Shown piece after piece: positions 8,739 through 18,693 of a stretch of 64,000 nt of DNA. Both the position numbers and the translations under genes were made by a program. The stretch covers positions 1 to 64,000 of the forward strand of contig JANQNV010000114.1 of assembly GCA_028279425.1 (NCBI GenBank), written 5' to 3'. Position 1 is the first letter of the stretch; every line of letters begins with the position of its first letter. The DNA is from Longimicrobiales bacterium. GTDB lineage: Bacteria > Gemmatimonadota > Gemmatimonadetes > Longimicrobiales > Gaopeijiaceae. A model generated the notes under the pieces. It ran no database searches and was not told the DNA's origin. It worked only from the letters and a program-made list of their open reading frames with translations.

Positions 8739-11336
8739 ATGTCCCGACACGATCACGACGCACTGCCCTACCCGGCCGCCCTGGCCGCCCGCCTGCTCCA
8801 GTGGGCGTGGAGGGAAGACGGGCCGGCGGTGATCGGTGATCTGGCGGAGGCACTCCGGCGCTCGCGGCGGAGCGGGTGGAGACGCTGGTCGTGGGGGTGG
8901 AGTCAGGTCGTAAGGGGAGCCGTGCACGGCGTCTGGTCGGAGCTCACGCGGCGGCGCACCCGCCTGCGCCCGGGGTTGGCGCTCCGTCTCGCCTTTCGCG
9001 GATTGGTGCGGGACCCTGGCACCAGCATCGCGGCCAGCGGGATCCTGGCCCTCGGCCTCGCATCGGCCGCGACGTTCTTCGCGATTCTCCACGGTCTCGA
9101 TCGCCCCCTCCCCGTGCCCGAGGGAGACCGGATCGTCCGCCTCGACGTCGTGCAGCCCAGTCGCGACGGGCGTTCGGTCGCGGTGACGGGAGCCGACCTC
9201 GGGCGGTGGCGCGAGACTCCGGCGCTCGCCGGCATCGGTGGCTCGCGGAGCTTTCCTGCGACGCTCCGCGACCCGGAGCGCTGGGTGTCTCGCGCCCTGG
9301 TGGCCGCCATCACGCCGGGCGCCCTCGATCTACTCGAAGTGTCGCCGGTGGCGGGCCGGTTGCCGAGCGGGGCCGACGCCGAGGGCGCCATCCTCCTGCG
9401 CTCCGATCTGGTCGAGGCCCTCTTCGGCGATGGCGACGACGTGCTGGGGCGCACCCTCGACGTCGACGGCCGACCCGGGGTGGTGAGCGCCATCCTGCCG
9501 GAGACATTCGGCTTCCCCACACGTCACTCGGCGTGGGTGGTGGAGGCACCGGCTCGGCACCCCGCCGCCGTCTACGAACCGGTCGCGCGGTTGGCCGACG
9601 GAGCCTCCGAGGCGGGAGCCACCGCGCAGCTTCAACCCCGATGGTCGGCCTACGATACGTACAGGAGCCGAGACGACGCGGCCGGCGTCGTGAGGGTGCG
9701 AGGCTACACCGAGGGACGAGGCGAGTCGGGCGAACTCGTGCTGTTCGCGGGCCTCGTCCTGATCGGCGTAGCCCTCCTTCTGATCGCCTGCGCGAACGCC
9801 GCCAGCCTGCTGATGGTGCGCGCCACCGAACGCATCCACCTCCTCGGGGTGCAGGCGGCCCTCGGGGCGAGCCGTGCGCAACTCGCCTCGCAGCTCCTGT
9901 TCGAGTCGCTCGGGCTGGCCCTCGTAGGCGGGGTGGCGGGTCTCGGGGTGGCGGCGCTGATGGCCGACTACGTGCAGCGCACCATGGGACCGGAGAACTT
10001 CGGGTACTATTGGACGCGTGTGGCCGTCGACGGCCCCGTCATCGGGTTCACCGCATCGCTGGTCGTCGGCGCGGCACTTCTGGCTGGCATCGCGCCCGTC
10101 GTCCGGGTATTGCGCCGCGACCTTCACGGCGTGCTGAAGTCGGGGCGGGGCAGCGACGGCAACCGTCGAGGCCTCGTGGGGCGCCTCTTCGTCGGAGCGC
10201 AGTTGGCGCTGTCTTGCGCGGCGCTCGCGGCGGCCGGGCTGACGGCCAAGTCGATGTCGGCCGCACGCGATTTCGGGCGCGCCCTCGACGGCGATGGGGT
10301 CCTGCTCGGGACCGTGGCGCTCGCGGCCGACGAGGCGGAGGGGCGCCGCATCCAACGCGCCGATGTGATCGCCGCCGCGGGCGCCGTCTCCGGCGCCCGC
10401 ATGGCGACCGTTGCGCTGGGCGCCCCCGGGTTCGGTGAGACCTTTTCGCCGCTCGAGGTCGACGGCGCAGAAGCCGGGCCCGACGCGCCTCGACTCGGCG
10501 TCGCGGTCAATGTGGTCGAGCCGACCTGGTTCGAGCTGTTCGACCTCGCCCTGCTCTCCGGGAGGACCTTCTCGGAAGCGGACGGTGCCGACGGCGAACC
10601 GGTGGCGATCGTCAATGCAGCGTTCGTCACCCGGCACTGGCCCGCGGGGTCACCCCTCGGGCGCCGCGTGCGGGTCGCCGGCGTTTCCGATGTGTGGGCA
10701 CGGGTGGTCGGAGTCGTCGAAGGCGCCCGTCTGGGCGACGGTCCCCAGCTGCGCAACGACCGCGTGTACCGACCGCTCGCGCAGGTCGACCTCGAGACGG
10801 TCATGGTGCTCGCCGCCGCGGCGGACGGCGACGGCCAGGCCCTGGCCGGCTCGCTGCGCGCCGCCCTCGCCGAAGCCGCTCCCGACCTCCCCCTGGCCGA
10901 TGTGCGCACGCTCGCGAGTGCGCACGCCTTCATGACCCGCGCGCAGGGCACCTTCAGCATGCTCGCCATGTCGGGCGGCGCCGCGGGGCTGTTCGTGGCT
11001 GTGGTCGGCCTCTACGCCCTGCTCGCCTTCCGGGTCCGCCAACGCCGTCGCGAGCTCGGGGTACGCAAGGCGCTGGGTGCCGACCGCGGTACGTTGATCC
11101 GTGGCCTCCTTCTCCAGGCCCTTCGCCAGATCGTGCCGGCCACCGCAGTCGGGCTCGGCGTAGCCTGGGTCGCGGCACCACTGCTCTCCGCGATCCTTCT
11201 CGGGGGCGATCCGAGGTCGCCCGCCGTCTTCGCCGGCACCGCCCTGGTCTTCGTGGGTTCCGGCCTCGCCGCCGCACTGCTCCCCGCCCTGCGCGCCGGA
11301 CGGGTGGAGCCCGCGACCGTACTTCGCTCGGAGTGA
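8739..11336 (+). CDS. ADOP-type ABC transporter permease (MacB/FtsX family)
   Basis: This 865-residue duplicated permease has the ADOP layout. It has an amphipathic N-terminal segment (LLQWAWREDGPAVIGDLAEALRR), TM1 after VRDPGTSIAASGILALGLASAATFF, a periplasmic domain, an FtsX block around ELVLFAGLVLIGVALLLIACANAASLL, a second periplasmic domain, and a final FtsX block ending AGRVEPATVLRSE. The start is the ATG at 8739; open frame exists further upstream but lies antisense to the ATP-grasp gene. A padR gene follows after a three-base gap, the reverse order of the other PadR-ADOP pairs here. It lies between the two groups of ATP-grasp genes, so exporting or sensing their product is conceivable, but this is only positional evidence. 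Confidence 0.88.
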   Translation: MSRHDHDALPYPAALAARLLQWAWREDGPAVIGDLAEALRRSRRSGWRRWSWGWSQVVRGAVHGVWSELTRRRTRLRPGLALRLAFRGLVRDPGTSIAASGILALGLASAATFFAILHGLDRPLPVPEGDRIVRLDVVQPSRDGRSVAVTGADLGRWRETPALAGIGGSRSFPATLRDPERWVSRALVAAITPGALDLLEVSPVAGRLPSGADAEGAILLRSDLVEALFGDGDDVLGRTLDVDGRPGVVSAILPETFGFPTRHSAWVVEAPARHPAAVYEPVARLADGASEAGATAQLQPRWSAYDTYRSRDDAAGVVRVRGYTEGRGESGELVLFAGLVLIGVALLLIACANAASLLMVRATERIHLLGVQAALGASRAQLASQLLFESLGLALVGGVAGLGVAALMADYVQRTMGPENFGYYWTRVAVDGPVIGFTASLVVGAALLAGIAPVVRVLRRDLHGVLKSGRGSDGNRRGLVGRLFVGAQLALSCAALAAAGLTAKSMSAARDFGRALDGDGVLLGTVALAADEAEGRRIQRADVIAAAGAVSGARMATVALGAPGFGETFSPLEVDGAEAGPDAPRLGVAVNVVEPTWFELFDLALLSGRTFSEADGADGEPVAIVNAAFVTRHWPAGSPLGRRVRVAGVSDVWARVVGVVEGARLGDGPQLRNDRVYRPLAQVDLETVMVLAAAADGDGQALAGSLRAALAEAAPDLPLADVRTLASAHAFMTRAQGTFSMLAMSGGAAGLFVAVVGLYALLAFRVRQRRRELGVRKALGADRGTLIRGLLLQALRQIVPATAVGLGVAWVAAPLLSAILLGGDPRSPAVFAGTALVFVGSGLAAALLPALRAGRVEPATVLRSE

Positions 11337-11339
11337 TCC

Positions 11340-11672
11340 ATGGCCAGAGACGATTCTCTCGGGGAGTTCGAGCACCTGGTGCTCCTGGCCGTCCTTCGGC
11401 TGGGCGACGGGACGTACGGGGTGCCCATCCGCGACGAAATCGTCGAGCGGGCCGGCCGTGACGTGTCGTTCGGCGCCGTATACTCCACGCTTCGCCGTCT
11501 CGAGTCGAAGGGGTGGATCGAGACGTGGATGAGCACCCCCACACCGGTCAAGGGCGGACGGTCGCGCAAACGGGTGCGCCTCACCCCCGCGGGCCTCGAA
11601 ACGGTGCAGCGAGCGCAGGAACGCCTGGCCCGAATGACGGAGGGGCTGGGCGGAGTCCTCGGGCAGCCGTAG
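11340..11672 (+). CDS. PadR family transcriptional regulator
   Basis: The 110-residue protein is a PadR winged-helix regulator. It begins MARDDSLGEFEHLVLLAVLRLGDG, continues with GVPIRDEI and FGAVYSTLRRLESKGWI, and has a basic wing (GGRSRKRVRLTPAG). It starts three bases after the ADOP permease stop, so both genes form one unit in which PadR presumably controls its own operon. It is closely similar in layout to the PadR at 283. The following ATP-grasp gene starts 55 bases downstream and may be co-transcribed. Confidence 0.9.
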   Translation: MARDDSLGEFEHLVLLAVLRLGDGTYGVPIRDEIVERAGRDVSFGAVYSTLRRLESKGWIETWMSTPTPVKGGRSRKRVRLTPAGLETVQRAQERLARMTEGLGGVLGQP

Positions 11673-11727
11673 TCTTGGGTGGCGGAGCCGGACTCCGCCC
11701 GGCCCACCACCCCTCCCACGCACCCCC

Positions 11728-12948
11728 ATGCCCGACGTCACCTTCGTCGCCCCGTTCTTCGCCGAGACCACGTTGCGCTTCATCGGCGCCGTGGCCGGCC
11801 TCGAGGGCGTGCGCACGAGCGTGATCAGCCAGGACCCGTCCGACCGCATTCCCGACGGCCTGCGCCATCGGCTCACCGACCATGTGCGTGTCTCCGACGG
11901 CCTCGACGCCGTTCAGATCCTCCGGGCCGTGCGCCAGCTGCGAGGGCGAGGGCAGAAGGTCGAGGTGTTGCTGGGCACGTTCGAGGAGCTCCAGGTGCCG
12001 CTCGGCCAGGTACGCGACGCTCTGGGGATTCCGGGGATGGGGGCCGAGACCGCCGAGAACTTCCGCGACAAATCCCGGATGAAGCGGGTGTTGCAGGCCC
12101 ACGGACTCCCGTGCGCGCGCCATACCCTCGCCACCTCACCGGTCGCCGCCGGCGTCTTCGCGGGCGAGGTCGGGTACCCGCTGATCGCGAAGCCGCCCGC
12201 CGGATCGGGCGCTCGCGGCACACATCGGATCAACAGCGGAATCGAGCTCGCGAGCCTCCTGACGCAGATGCCTCCATCGGCCGAGAGGCCGCTCCTTCTC
12301 GAGGAGTTCGTGGTCGGAGACGAACACTCGTTCGACTCGATGAGCCTCGACGGTCGCATGGTGTGGCACTCGATCAACCACTACCTGCCCGCTGCACTCG
12401 AGGTCGTGCGCGAACCGTGGATCCAGTGGTGTGTGCTTCTACCTCGCGAAGCCGACGATCCTCAGTACGCCGGGATCCGTGACGTCGCCGGCCCTGCCCT
12501 CCGGGTCCTCGGCATGGACCGGGGCCTGAGTCACATGGAGTGGTTCCGTCGCGGCGATGGAACCGTGGCGATCTCGGAGGTCGGCGCCCGCCCCCCGGGG
12601 GCTCGATTCATGAATCTCATGTCGTGGGCGCACGACTTCGATCTCTTCCGCGGGTGGGCCGAGGCGATGGTGTTCGGGCGTTTCGAGCCCCGGCCACGTC
12701 CGTACGCGGCCGGCGCCGCCTACCTTCGAGCGCACGGGACGGGTACGGTAGCCGGTATCGAAGGTCTGGCGACCCTCGCCGAAGAGCTCGGACCGTTGGT
12801 CGTCGAGTCCCGCCTGCCGCGACCGGGGCAACCCACCTCGGGCTCGTACGAGGGCGACGGCTTCATCATCGTGCGCGACCCCGATACCCGAGTGGTGAAG
12901 GACGCCTTGTGGAAGATCGTCACCCGCCTTCGGGTCGCGCTCGCCTGA
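11728..12948 (+). CDS. ATP-grasp carboxylate-amine ligase (paralogue B)
   Basis: The 406-residue protein belongs to the same family as the ligases at 7358 and 13016. It has an N-terminal alpha/beta domain (DVTFVAPFFAETTLRFIG), a linker with FRDKSRMKRVLQAHGLP, the ATP-grasp segment YPLIAKPPAGSGARGTHRI (about residues 150-168), then LSHMEWFRRGDG and SEVGARPPGARF, the presumed metal/ATP site. A C-terminal domain of about 100 residues follows. No signal peptide is seen. It lies 55 bases after padR and 67 bases before the next ligase gene, so an operon is plausible. The product is probably an amide or peptide; the substrates are unknown. Confidence 0.8.
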   Translation: MPDVTFVAPFFAETTLRFIGAVAGLEGVRTSVISQDPSDRIPDGLRHRLTDHVRVSDGLDAVQILRAVRQLRGRGQKVEVLLGTFEELQVPLGQVRDALGIPGMGAETAENFRDKSRMKRVLQAHGLPCARHTLATSPVAAGVFAGEVGYPLIAKPPAGSGARGTHRINSGIELASLLTQMPPSAERPLLLEEFVVGDEHSFDSMSLDGRMVWHSINHYLPAALEVVREPWIQWCVLLPREADDPQYAGIRDVAGPALRVLGMDRGLSHMEWFRRGDGTVAISEVGARPPGARFMNLMSWAHDFDLFRGWAEAMVFGRFEPRPRPYAAGAAYLRAHGTGTVAGIEGLATLAEELGPLVVESRLPRPGQPTSGSYEGDGFIIVRDPDTRVVKDALWKIVTRLRVALA

Positions 12949-13015
12949 CCCCACGGCGTGGGCCGGTCGGCTGCACCCCGATACGAATGCACGGATCGCC
13001 GACCCGCGGTCCCCA

Positions 13016-14245
13016 ATGGAGACGGTGGTTTTGAACGTATTGATGATTTCGCCCGGCTTCCCCAAGGAGATGAAGTTCTTCACGCGGGGGCTCGCAGCGA
13101 ACGGTGCGAAGGTGATCGGGCTGGGTGATCAGTCCCAGGATCAGATGCCGCCGATGGCCGCCCAGGCGCTGTCGGCCCACCTGCACGTCTCGTTCGGCGA
13201 CGAGCAGGCGATCGTCGACCGTGTCGCCGAGTTCGCCGGCCGCGTCCCGATCCATCGCGTCGAGTGCCTGTGGGAGCCGTACATGATCTTGGGCGCCCGC
13301 ATCCGCGAACGGCTGGGGCTGCCGGGCATGACGGTCGAGCAGACCGTCCCCTACCGCGACAAGGAGGTCATGAAGCGGGTGCTCGACGCCGCCGGGATCC
13401 GGACTCCTCACCACTACAGCGCGACCACTCGCACGGGGGTGATCGAAGCCGCCGAAACCATCGGGTTTCCCGTCATCGTCAAACCGATCGCCGGGGCCGG
13501 CTCAGAGAACACCTACAAGGTCGCCAACCGGCAGGAGTTGGATGCCGTGTTGCCTGCCCTGCGGGCGATCCCCGAGGTGAGCGTCGAAGAATTCGTCGAG
13601 GGCGACGACATGACCTTCGACACGCTCTGCGTGAACGGTCAGGTGCAACACTACAGCATCGCCACCTACATCCCGCGCGCGCTGTTCATGAAGGAAAACG
13701 AGTGGGTCAGCCCGATCACCCTCGTGGTGCGTGACCCCGACGCCCCGGAGTGGGCGGCCGGAAAGGAGATGGGATACCAGGTGCTGGCGGCGCTCGGCTT
13801 CCAGACCGGCTACACGCACATGGAGTGGTACCGCACGCGCTCGGGCGAAGCAGTCTTCGGAGAGATCGGGGCGCGTCCGCCCGGGGCCGGGCTGGTCGAC
13901 CTGATCAACTACGCCTCCGACATCGACACCTACTCGGGGTGGGCGGAATGTGTGGTGCATCAGCGGTTCACCCAACCGGTCGAGCGGCGGTACTCCGCAG
14001 CCTGGATCTACAAGCGCGCCCGCGGCCACGGCGTGATCCGCCGGTACGAGGGGCTCGAGGCGATTCTCACCGAATTCGGATCGCACATCGTCGACATCGA
14101 CCTCAATCCGATCGGATCGCCCCGCCGCGACTGGAGGAGCGTGCTGGTAGGCGACGGACTCGTGGTTCTGAGGCACCCCGACGAGGCCACGGCCCGGCGG
14201 ATGGCCGAACACGTCGCCGCGCACCTCCACATCGTCGCCGGCTGA
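13016..14245 (+). CDS. ATP-grasp carboxylate-amine ligase (paralogue C)
   Basis: This 409-residue ATP-grasp ligase is a paralogue of the genes at 7358 and 11728. It shares the N-terminal strand (LNVLMISPGFPKEMKFF), YRDKEVMKRVLDAAGI, FPVIVKPIAGAGSENT (about residues 149-164), YTHMEWYRTRSG and GEIGARPPGAG. The start is uncertain: the ATG at 13016 is used, but TTG or ATG codons at 13031-13045 would keep the first strand and would use the GGAG at 13018-13021. The next gene, an mtnA homologue, begins 11 bases after the stop. Two adjacent ligases of one family suggest successive additions to one product, which is inference. Confidence 0.78.
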   Translation: METVVLNVLMISPGFPKEMKFFTRGLAANGAKVIGLGDQSQDQMPPMAAQALSAHLHVSFGDEQAIVDRVAEFAGRVPIHRVECLWEPYMILGARIRERLGLPGMTVEQTVPYRDKEVMKRVLDAAGIRTPHHYSATTRTGVIEAAETIGFPVIVKPIAGAGSENTYKVANRQELDAVLPALRAIPEVSVEEFVEGDDMTFDTLCVNGQVQHYSIATYIPRALFMKENEWVSPITLVVRDPDAPEWAAGKEMGYQVLAALGFQTGYTHMEWYRTRSGEAVFGEIGARPPGAGLVDLINYASDIDTYSGWAECVVHQRFTQPVERRYSAAWIYKRARGHGVIRRYEGLEAILTEFGSHIVDIDLNPIGSPRRDWRSVLVGDGLVVLRHPDEATARRMAEHVAAHLHIVAG

Positions 14246-14256
14246 GGGCGTAGGCG

Positions 14257-15301
<1,045 letters not shown>

Positions 15302-15321
<20 letters not shown>

Positions 15322-16333
15322 GAGCCTCGAGCTGCTCGTCGGTCGACTCGGGCAGCAGGAGGTTGTCGGCGATACCGGCGATCTCCTCGGCCTCCTCCCA
15401 GGCCCGCTCGAGCCGCCACAGCTCGCCCTGAAGCGCCCGCATCTCCTGCTCTTCGTGGAGCGCCATCTCGATCGCCAGGCGCGTCGGAACCGGAAGATGG
15501 ATGAGCGGCGCAGGTCCCGACTTCTTCCACGACCGCGCGGGGGCTTCGGTGGGTGCCCGCCGCAGGAAGTCTTCCGGGTGGCCAGCGTCTTCGAGCACGC
15601 GCACCGCGCGCTGGACGTCGTCGGCCTTTCCGCCCATCGCGTTCACCGCGGGGATCACGACCGAGGCGGCTTTGCGAGCCTCCTCACCGTGCAGCACCAG
15701 CGGCTCAAGGGTCTTCCCCCACTTCCGCGATTTCGGCTTGGGGCGAACCAGGAGCGACCACCCCTGCTCGGAGTCGTCTTCGAGGATCTGCATCTGCTGG
15801 AGCTGGGGCGTCTTGATCTTCATCACCTCTCCGTCGTCCATCTTCAACCGGGCCCGCACCCGCGTGTGGTTCCAGAGATTGATGAAGTTGCCGCTCTGTC
15901 CGAGAAGCACGCTGCTCAGGACCCCGGTGGCGACTCCTCCGATGACGACGCCCCCGATCACCACCCCGACTCCGGTGGCGAGCAGCAGGCGCTTCCGGCG
16001 ACGGCGTCCGAACTGGTCACCGTACCGCCACGCCGCGAATTCCTCGCGTAGCGGATCGCCGATGCGTACCAGCTCGAGACCTTCGCGGTGTCGCGCGAGC
16101 CCCACATGTTCGGTCTGGGCGCGGAGCCGAGTCTCACGAAAGAGACGCTCGCACGCCTCGACGGCCTCCCACCGCTCCTCGAGGGGCGTGAGGTTCCAAC
16201 GCTCGCAGTGTTTGCAGACCACCCAGAGCCGCCCGCGCGCCGCGTCGAAGGCGAGACGCCTCCCGACTGGAAAGCTCTCGATCAGCTCGTTTCGTCCGAG
16301 ATCTTTCTTGCAGAACATGCACGTGGTGTACAC
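15302..16333 (-). CDS. zinc-ribbon membrane protein of unknown function
   Basis: The 343-residue protein starts with a probable treble-clef or zinc-ribbon made of CMFC (residues 5-8) and CKHC (about 40-43). A charged segment and RRRRKRLLL then lead into a glycine- and valine-rich hydrophobic stretch (about residues 118-145) that may be a membrane hairpin. The remainder is soluble, with a charged helical C-terminus (EEQEMRALQGELWRLERAWEEAEEIAG). I associate this architecture with Gemmatimonadota genomes but know no function. It converges with mtnA. The divergent foldase gene starts 87 bases upstream at 16421. Confidence 0.75.
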
Positions 16334-16420
16334 CGTTTCTTCCTCTTCCCGCGACGGCCGCCTTCAACTGTTTTCGACTACGTGCGAACCCTGAGACGTG
16401 TTCTTGGTTCTCTTCGAGGA

Positions 16421-17662
16421 ATGCGAAGGGTGGGATCGGCCTCCGCCGCGCTCGCTGGGATGGTGGCCCTCGGCGCATGCCAGGCGGAGTCGCCCCCGGT
16501 CGTCTCCGTGGGCGATGTGGCCTACACCTCCGACGAACTGGTGGGTCTGACCGACGATCGACGCCTTCTGCTCGGGGAGCTCACGGCCTTCGCGATCGCG
16601 GTGGCCGACTCGGCCCTCCACGAGCCCGGGGCACCCTGGATCGAGGCCACAGTCACCGATCTGCTTTGGGAGCGCCTGCGAGCCCAGGAGGCGCTCGATT
16701 CGGCGGGGGTCGGCGACGAGGTGCTCGAGGCGCGCTACCGGATGGAGCCGGACCTCGAACTGACCGTGCGCCACCTGCTCGTGTTTTCGGCGCGCTACGA
16801 GACGGAACCGACCCGAGCGGCTGCCCGGGCCAAGGCCGAAGCGGCGCTGGATCGGATCCGAGCCGGAGAACCGTTCGGAGTGGTCGCGGCCGAGGTGAGT
16901 GAAGAGCCTGGGGCGGAGAGCCGTGAGGGCCTGCTCACCCCTGGCCGTGAGGGGTCGTGGGTCGACGAGTTCTGGGCCGCCGCGACCGCGCTGGCCCCCG
17001 GGGAAGTCAGTCCCGTGACCGAGACGCAATACGGCTTCCACGTGCTTCGCCTCGAAGCGCGCGATACCGTCGCCTTCGAGGAGGCCCGTCCGGGCGTCGC
17101 CCGCGAGGTGGCCTCGCTCATGGGGATCCGAATCGACGGAGTGGAGGGTGTGCCCCTCCCCGACCCCCTCCCCCTCGTTCCCGACGCCGCCGCCTTCCGG
17201 GCCTCCGACGACGAGACGGCGAGCATCGCCGAGGGCTCCACGGTCGCGGGTGATTGGGTCGTTCGGGCGAGCGATCTCCACGACGCCGCGGCACTACTCC
17301 CCTATGCCGAGTGGCGCCGACTCGACGACGACCCCGCAGTGCGTCAGGCCACCTTCGAGCGGGCGATACGTCGCGCAATCGTGCGTACGGCGGCCCGCTC
17401 AGCTGGCATCGGGCTGTCGGACGGGGCCCGGGCAGCGATCGAGCGGGAGTGGACTGCGCGGGGCGAGCAGTGGGCCCTGCAGTTGGGGATGCCCGCCGGC
17501 ATGCCACCGACCCAGATCCGCGACGCCGCATTGGAAGCGCTCGCGAGGTCGGGGCAAAACGCCTCGATCGCGAGAAACGAGTTGCGCAGCGCCTGGGGCG
17601 GCGCCCTGCACCGCTGGTCGACGATCGAGGTCGAGGAAACTCGCCCCGCCTCGAGTCCGTAG
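16421..17662 (+). CDS. peptidyl-prolyl isomerase (parvulin/PpiC) lipoprotein
   Basis: The 413-residue protein begins with a lipoprotein signal (MRRVGSASAALAGMVALGAC). A helical SurA/PrsA-like region follows, then a PpiC rotamase domain at about residues 115-215, with LTVRHLLVFSA, FGVVAAEVSEEPGAESREG and VSPVTETQYGFHVLRL. The C-terminal part is again helical, as in chaperone-type foldases. It should sit on the periplasmic face of a membrane and help fold exported proteins. The ATG at 16421 has GAGGA directly against it; a GTG at 16430 has better spacing and keeps most of the signal. The next gene starts 8 bases after the stop. Confidence 0.82.
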   Translation: MRRVGSASAALAGMVALGACQAESPPVVSVGDVAYTSDELVGLTDDRRLLLGELTAFAIAVADSALHEPGAPWIEATVTDLLWERLRAQEALDSAGVGDEVLEARYRMEPDLELTVRHLLVFSARYETEPTRAAARAKAEAALDRIRAGEPFGVVAAEVSEEPGAESREGLLTPGREGSWVDEFWAAATALAPGEVSPVTETQYGFHVLRLEARDTVAFEEARPGVAREVASLMGIRIDGVEGVPLPDPLPLVPDAAAFRASDDETASIAEGSTVAGDWVVRASDLHDAAALLPYAEWRRLDDDPAVRQATFERAIRRAIVRTAARSAGIGLSDGARAAIEREWTARGEQWALQLGMPAGMPPTQIRDAALEALARSGQNASIARNELRSAWGGALHRWSTIEVEETRPASSP

Positions 17663-17670
17663 TACACGGC

Positions 17671-18342
17671 ATGGCCACGCAATCTCGACGTCGACTGAAC
17701 TTCATACTGGGCTTCAGCTTGTATTTCGTCGCGGTGTGGTACCTCTGGTACACACCGGTGATCTACCCGCTGAAGATCTTCGTCGTGCTGCTGCACGAAG
17801 CCAGTCATGCCCTCGCAATGTTGGCGACGGGTGGCACGGTGAGCCACATCACCCTCGATCCCAACCAGGGCGGGCTCATGGTCGGGGCGGGTGGCTGGGC
17901 CTTCCTGACGCTGTCGGCCGGGTACCTCGGCAGCTTGGCGCTCGGCGCCCTTCTCGTGAAGGCCTCGCAGTGGAAGCGGGTGGCGCCCGGCACCTTGCTC
18001 GCGCTGGTCGGCGGGGTGGTGCTGGCCCTCACTCTGATCTACGTACGCAATGCCTTCGGGCTATTCTTCGGCTTCGCCTTCGGAGCCTCGCTCGTGGTGT
18101 CCGGCCGAAAGCTCTCGCCCGACTGGAGCCGGCGACTGATGATGGGCATCGGCCTCACCTCGGTGCTCTACGCGATCCTCGACATCAAGAGCGATATCCT
18201 GGACCGACCCCACCTTCGGTCCGACGCCGCGATGCTGGCCGAGCTCACGGGCATCCCGACGGTCGCCTGGGGGATCATCTGGATCACGATCGCCGTGGTC
18301 GCGGCAGGTCTACTACTCCGCTCCGCCTACCGCTCGGCCTGA
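17671..18342 (+). CDS. M50B-like integral membrane metallopeptidase family protein
   Basis: The 223-residue protein is strongly hydrophobic with about six membrane segments and an HEASH motif (HExxH, residues 42-46) at the cytoplasmic edge of the second helix. That motif is the zinc site of site-2 protease-like M50B family members. The family's second metal ligand is not obvious to me, so catalytic activity is uncertain. The ATG at 17671 lies 8 bases after the foldase stop, and the two are probably co-transcribed. It could take part in membrane protein processing. Confidence 0.72.
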   Translation: MATQSRRRLNFILGFSLYFVAVWYLWYTPVIYPLKIFVVLLHEASHALAMLATGGTVSHITLDPNQGGLMVGAGGWAFLTLSAGYLGSLALGALLVKASQWKRVAPGTLLALVGGVVLALTLIYVRNAFGLFFGFAFGASLVVSGRKLSPDWSRRLMMGIGLTSVLYAILDIKSDILDRPHLRSDAAMLAELTGIPTVAWGIIWITIAVVAAGLLLRSAYRSA

Positions 18343-18413
18343 ACTCCGGTCGCAGGGAGGCTTCCGCGGTTCGCCACCCGGGCGCCGCGGCGCCGCCGCA
18401 TGACGCCATCGGG

Positions 18414-18443
18414 TTGAACGTTCCGGGGCAGAACGTGTAGGTT
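18414..18443 (+). promoter_or_regulatory. candidate sigma-70-type promoter for a short transcript
   Basis: TTGAAC (18414-18419) and TAGGTT (18438-18443) are separated by 18 bases. They sit upstream of the small reading frame with an unusually strong ribosome-binding site and of the terminator at 18647. This would give an independent transcript of about 230 bases. The match is by eye only. Confidence 0.35.
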
Positions 18444-18496
18444 GCCGTCGGGAACCACCCCGGTGGTTCACGGAAGGCCCGCAGTTTCCCCGAATG

Positions 18497-18510
18497 AAGG
18501 AGGTGATCCC
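18497..18510 (+). promoter_or_regulatory. near-perfect Shine-Dalgarno sequence
   Basis: AAGGAGGTGATCCC is complementary over 13 bases to the universal 3' end of 16S rRNA (GGATCACCTCCTT). The core is seven bases from a TTG codon at 18511, which is ideal spacing. The six-codon frame starting at ATG 18494 ends in a TGA overlapping that TTG. The same sequence could instead be a ribosome-docking or regulatory element. Confidence 0.55.
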
Positions 18511-18573
18511 TTGACTAGTCCGAGTATTCCGTCCGACCTGGCACGGGCAAGCGGTCGCCGATACGGCAACTGA
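18511..18573 (+). CDS. putative 20-residue small protein (sORF)
   Basis: From TTG 18511 the frame encodes MTSPSIPSDLARASGRRYGN and ends at TGA 18571-18573. Support comes from its context: a near-perfect Shine-Dalgarno sequence at the right distance, a plausible promoter 70 bases upstream, a downstream hairpin and a strong terminator that give it its own transcript. The peptide has no transmembrane segment and resembles nothing I know. Immediately upstream, ATG 18494 opens a six-codon frame (MKEVIP) whose TGA overlaps the TTG, which could couple the two. The RNA might instead be a non-coding regulator. I see nothing else in the 350-base gap between 18343 and 18693. Confidence 0.4.
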   Translation: MTSPSIPSDLARASGRRYGN

Positions 18574-18580
18574 AGTCGTA

Positions 18581-18599
18581 AACAGCGATTCACGCTGTT
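18581..18599 (+). other. inverted repeat within the short transcript
   Basis: AACAGCG and CGCTGTT form a seven-base-pair stem around a five-base loop, eight bases after the stop of the small frame. It has no T-run, so it is more likely an RNA structural element than a terminator. Confidence 0.35.
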
Positions 18600-18646
18600 C
18601 GCGCCGAGATTGGCCATCGCGCCAGGATCGGACCGCGAATGAAGAG

Positions 18647-18676
18647 CGCCGTCAGGGGAGTCCCCTGGCGGCGTTT
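18647..18676 (+). terminator. rho-independent terminator
   Basis: A stem of about 12 base pairs with one G-T pair (left arm 18647-18658, right arm 18662-18673) is followed by TTTCTT. It would end the short transcript that carries the 20-residue frame. It also lies beyond the stop of the convergent thioredoxin-like gene. Confidence 0.7.
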
Positions 18677-18693
18677 CTTCGTGGGGGGTGGGG

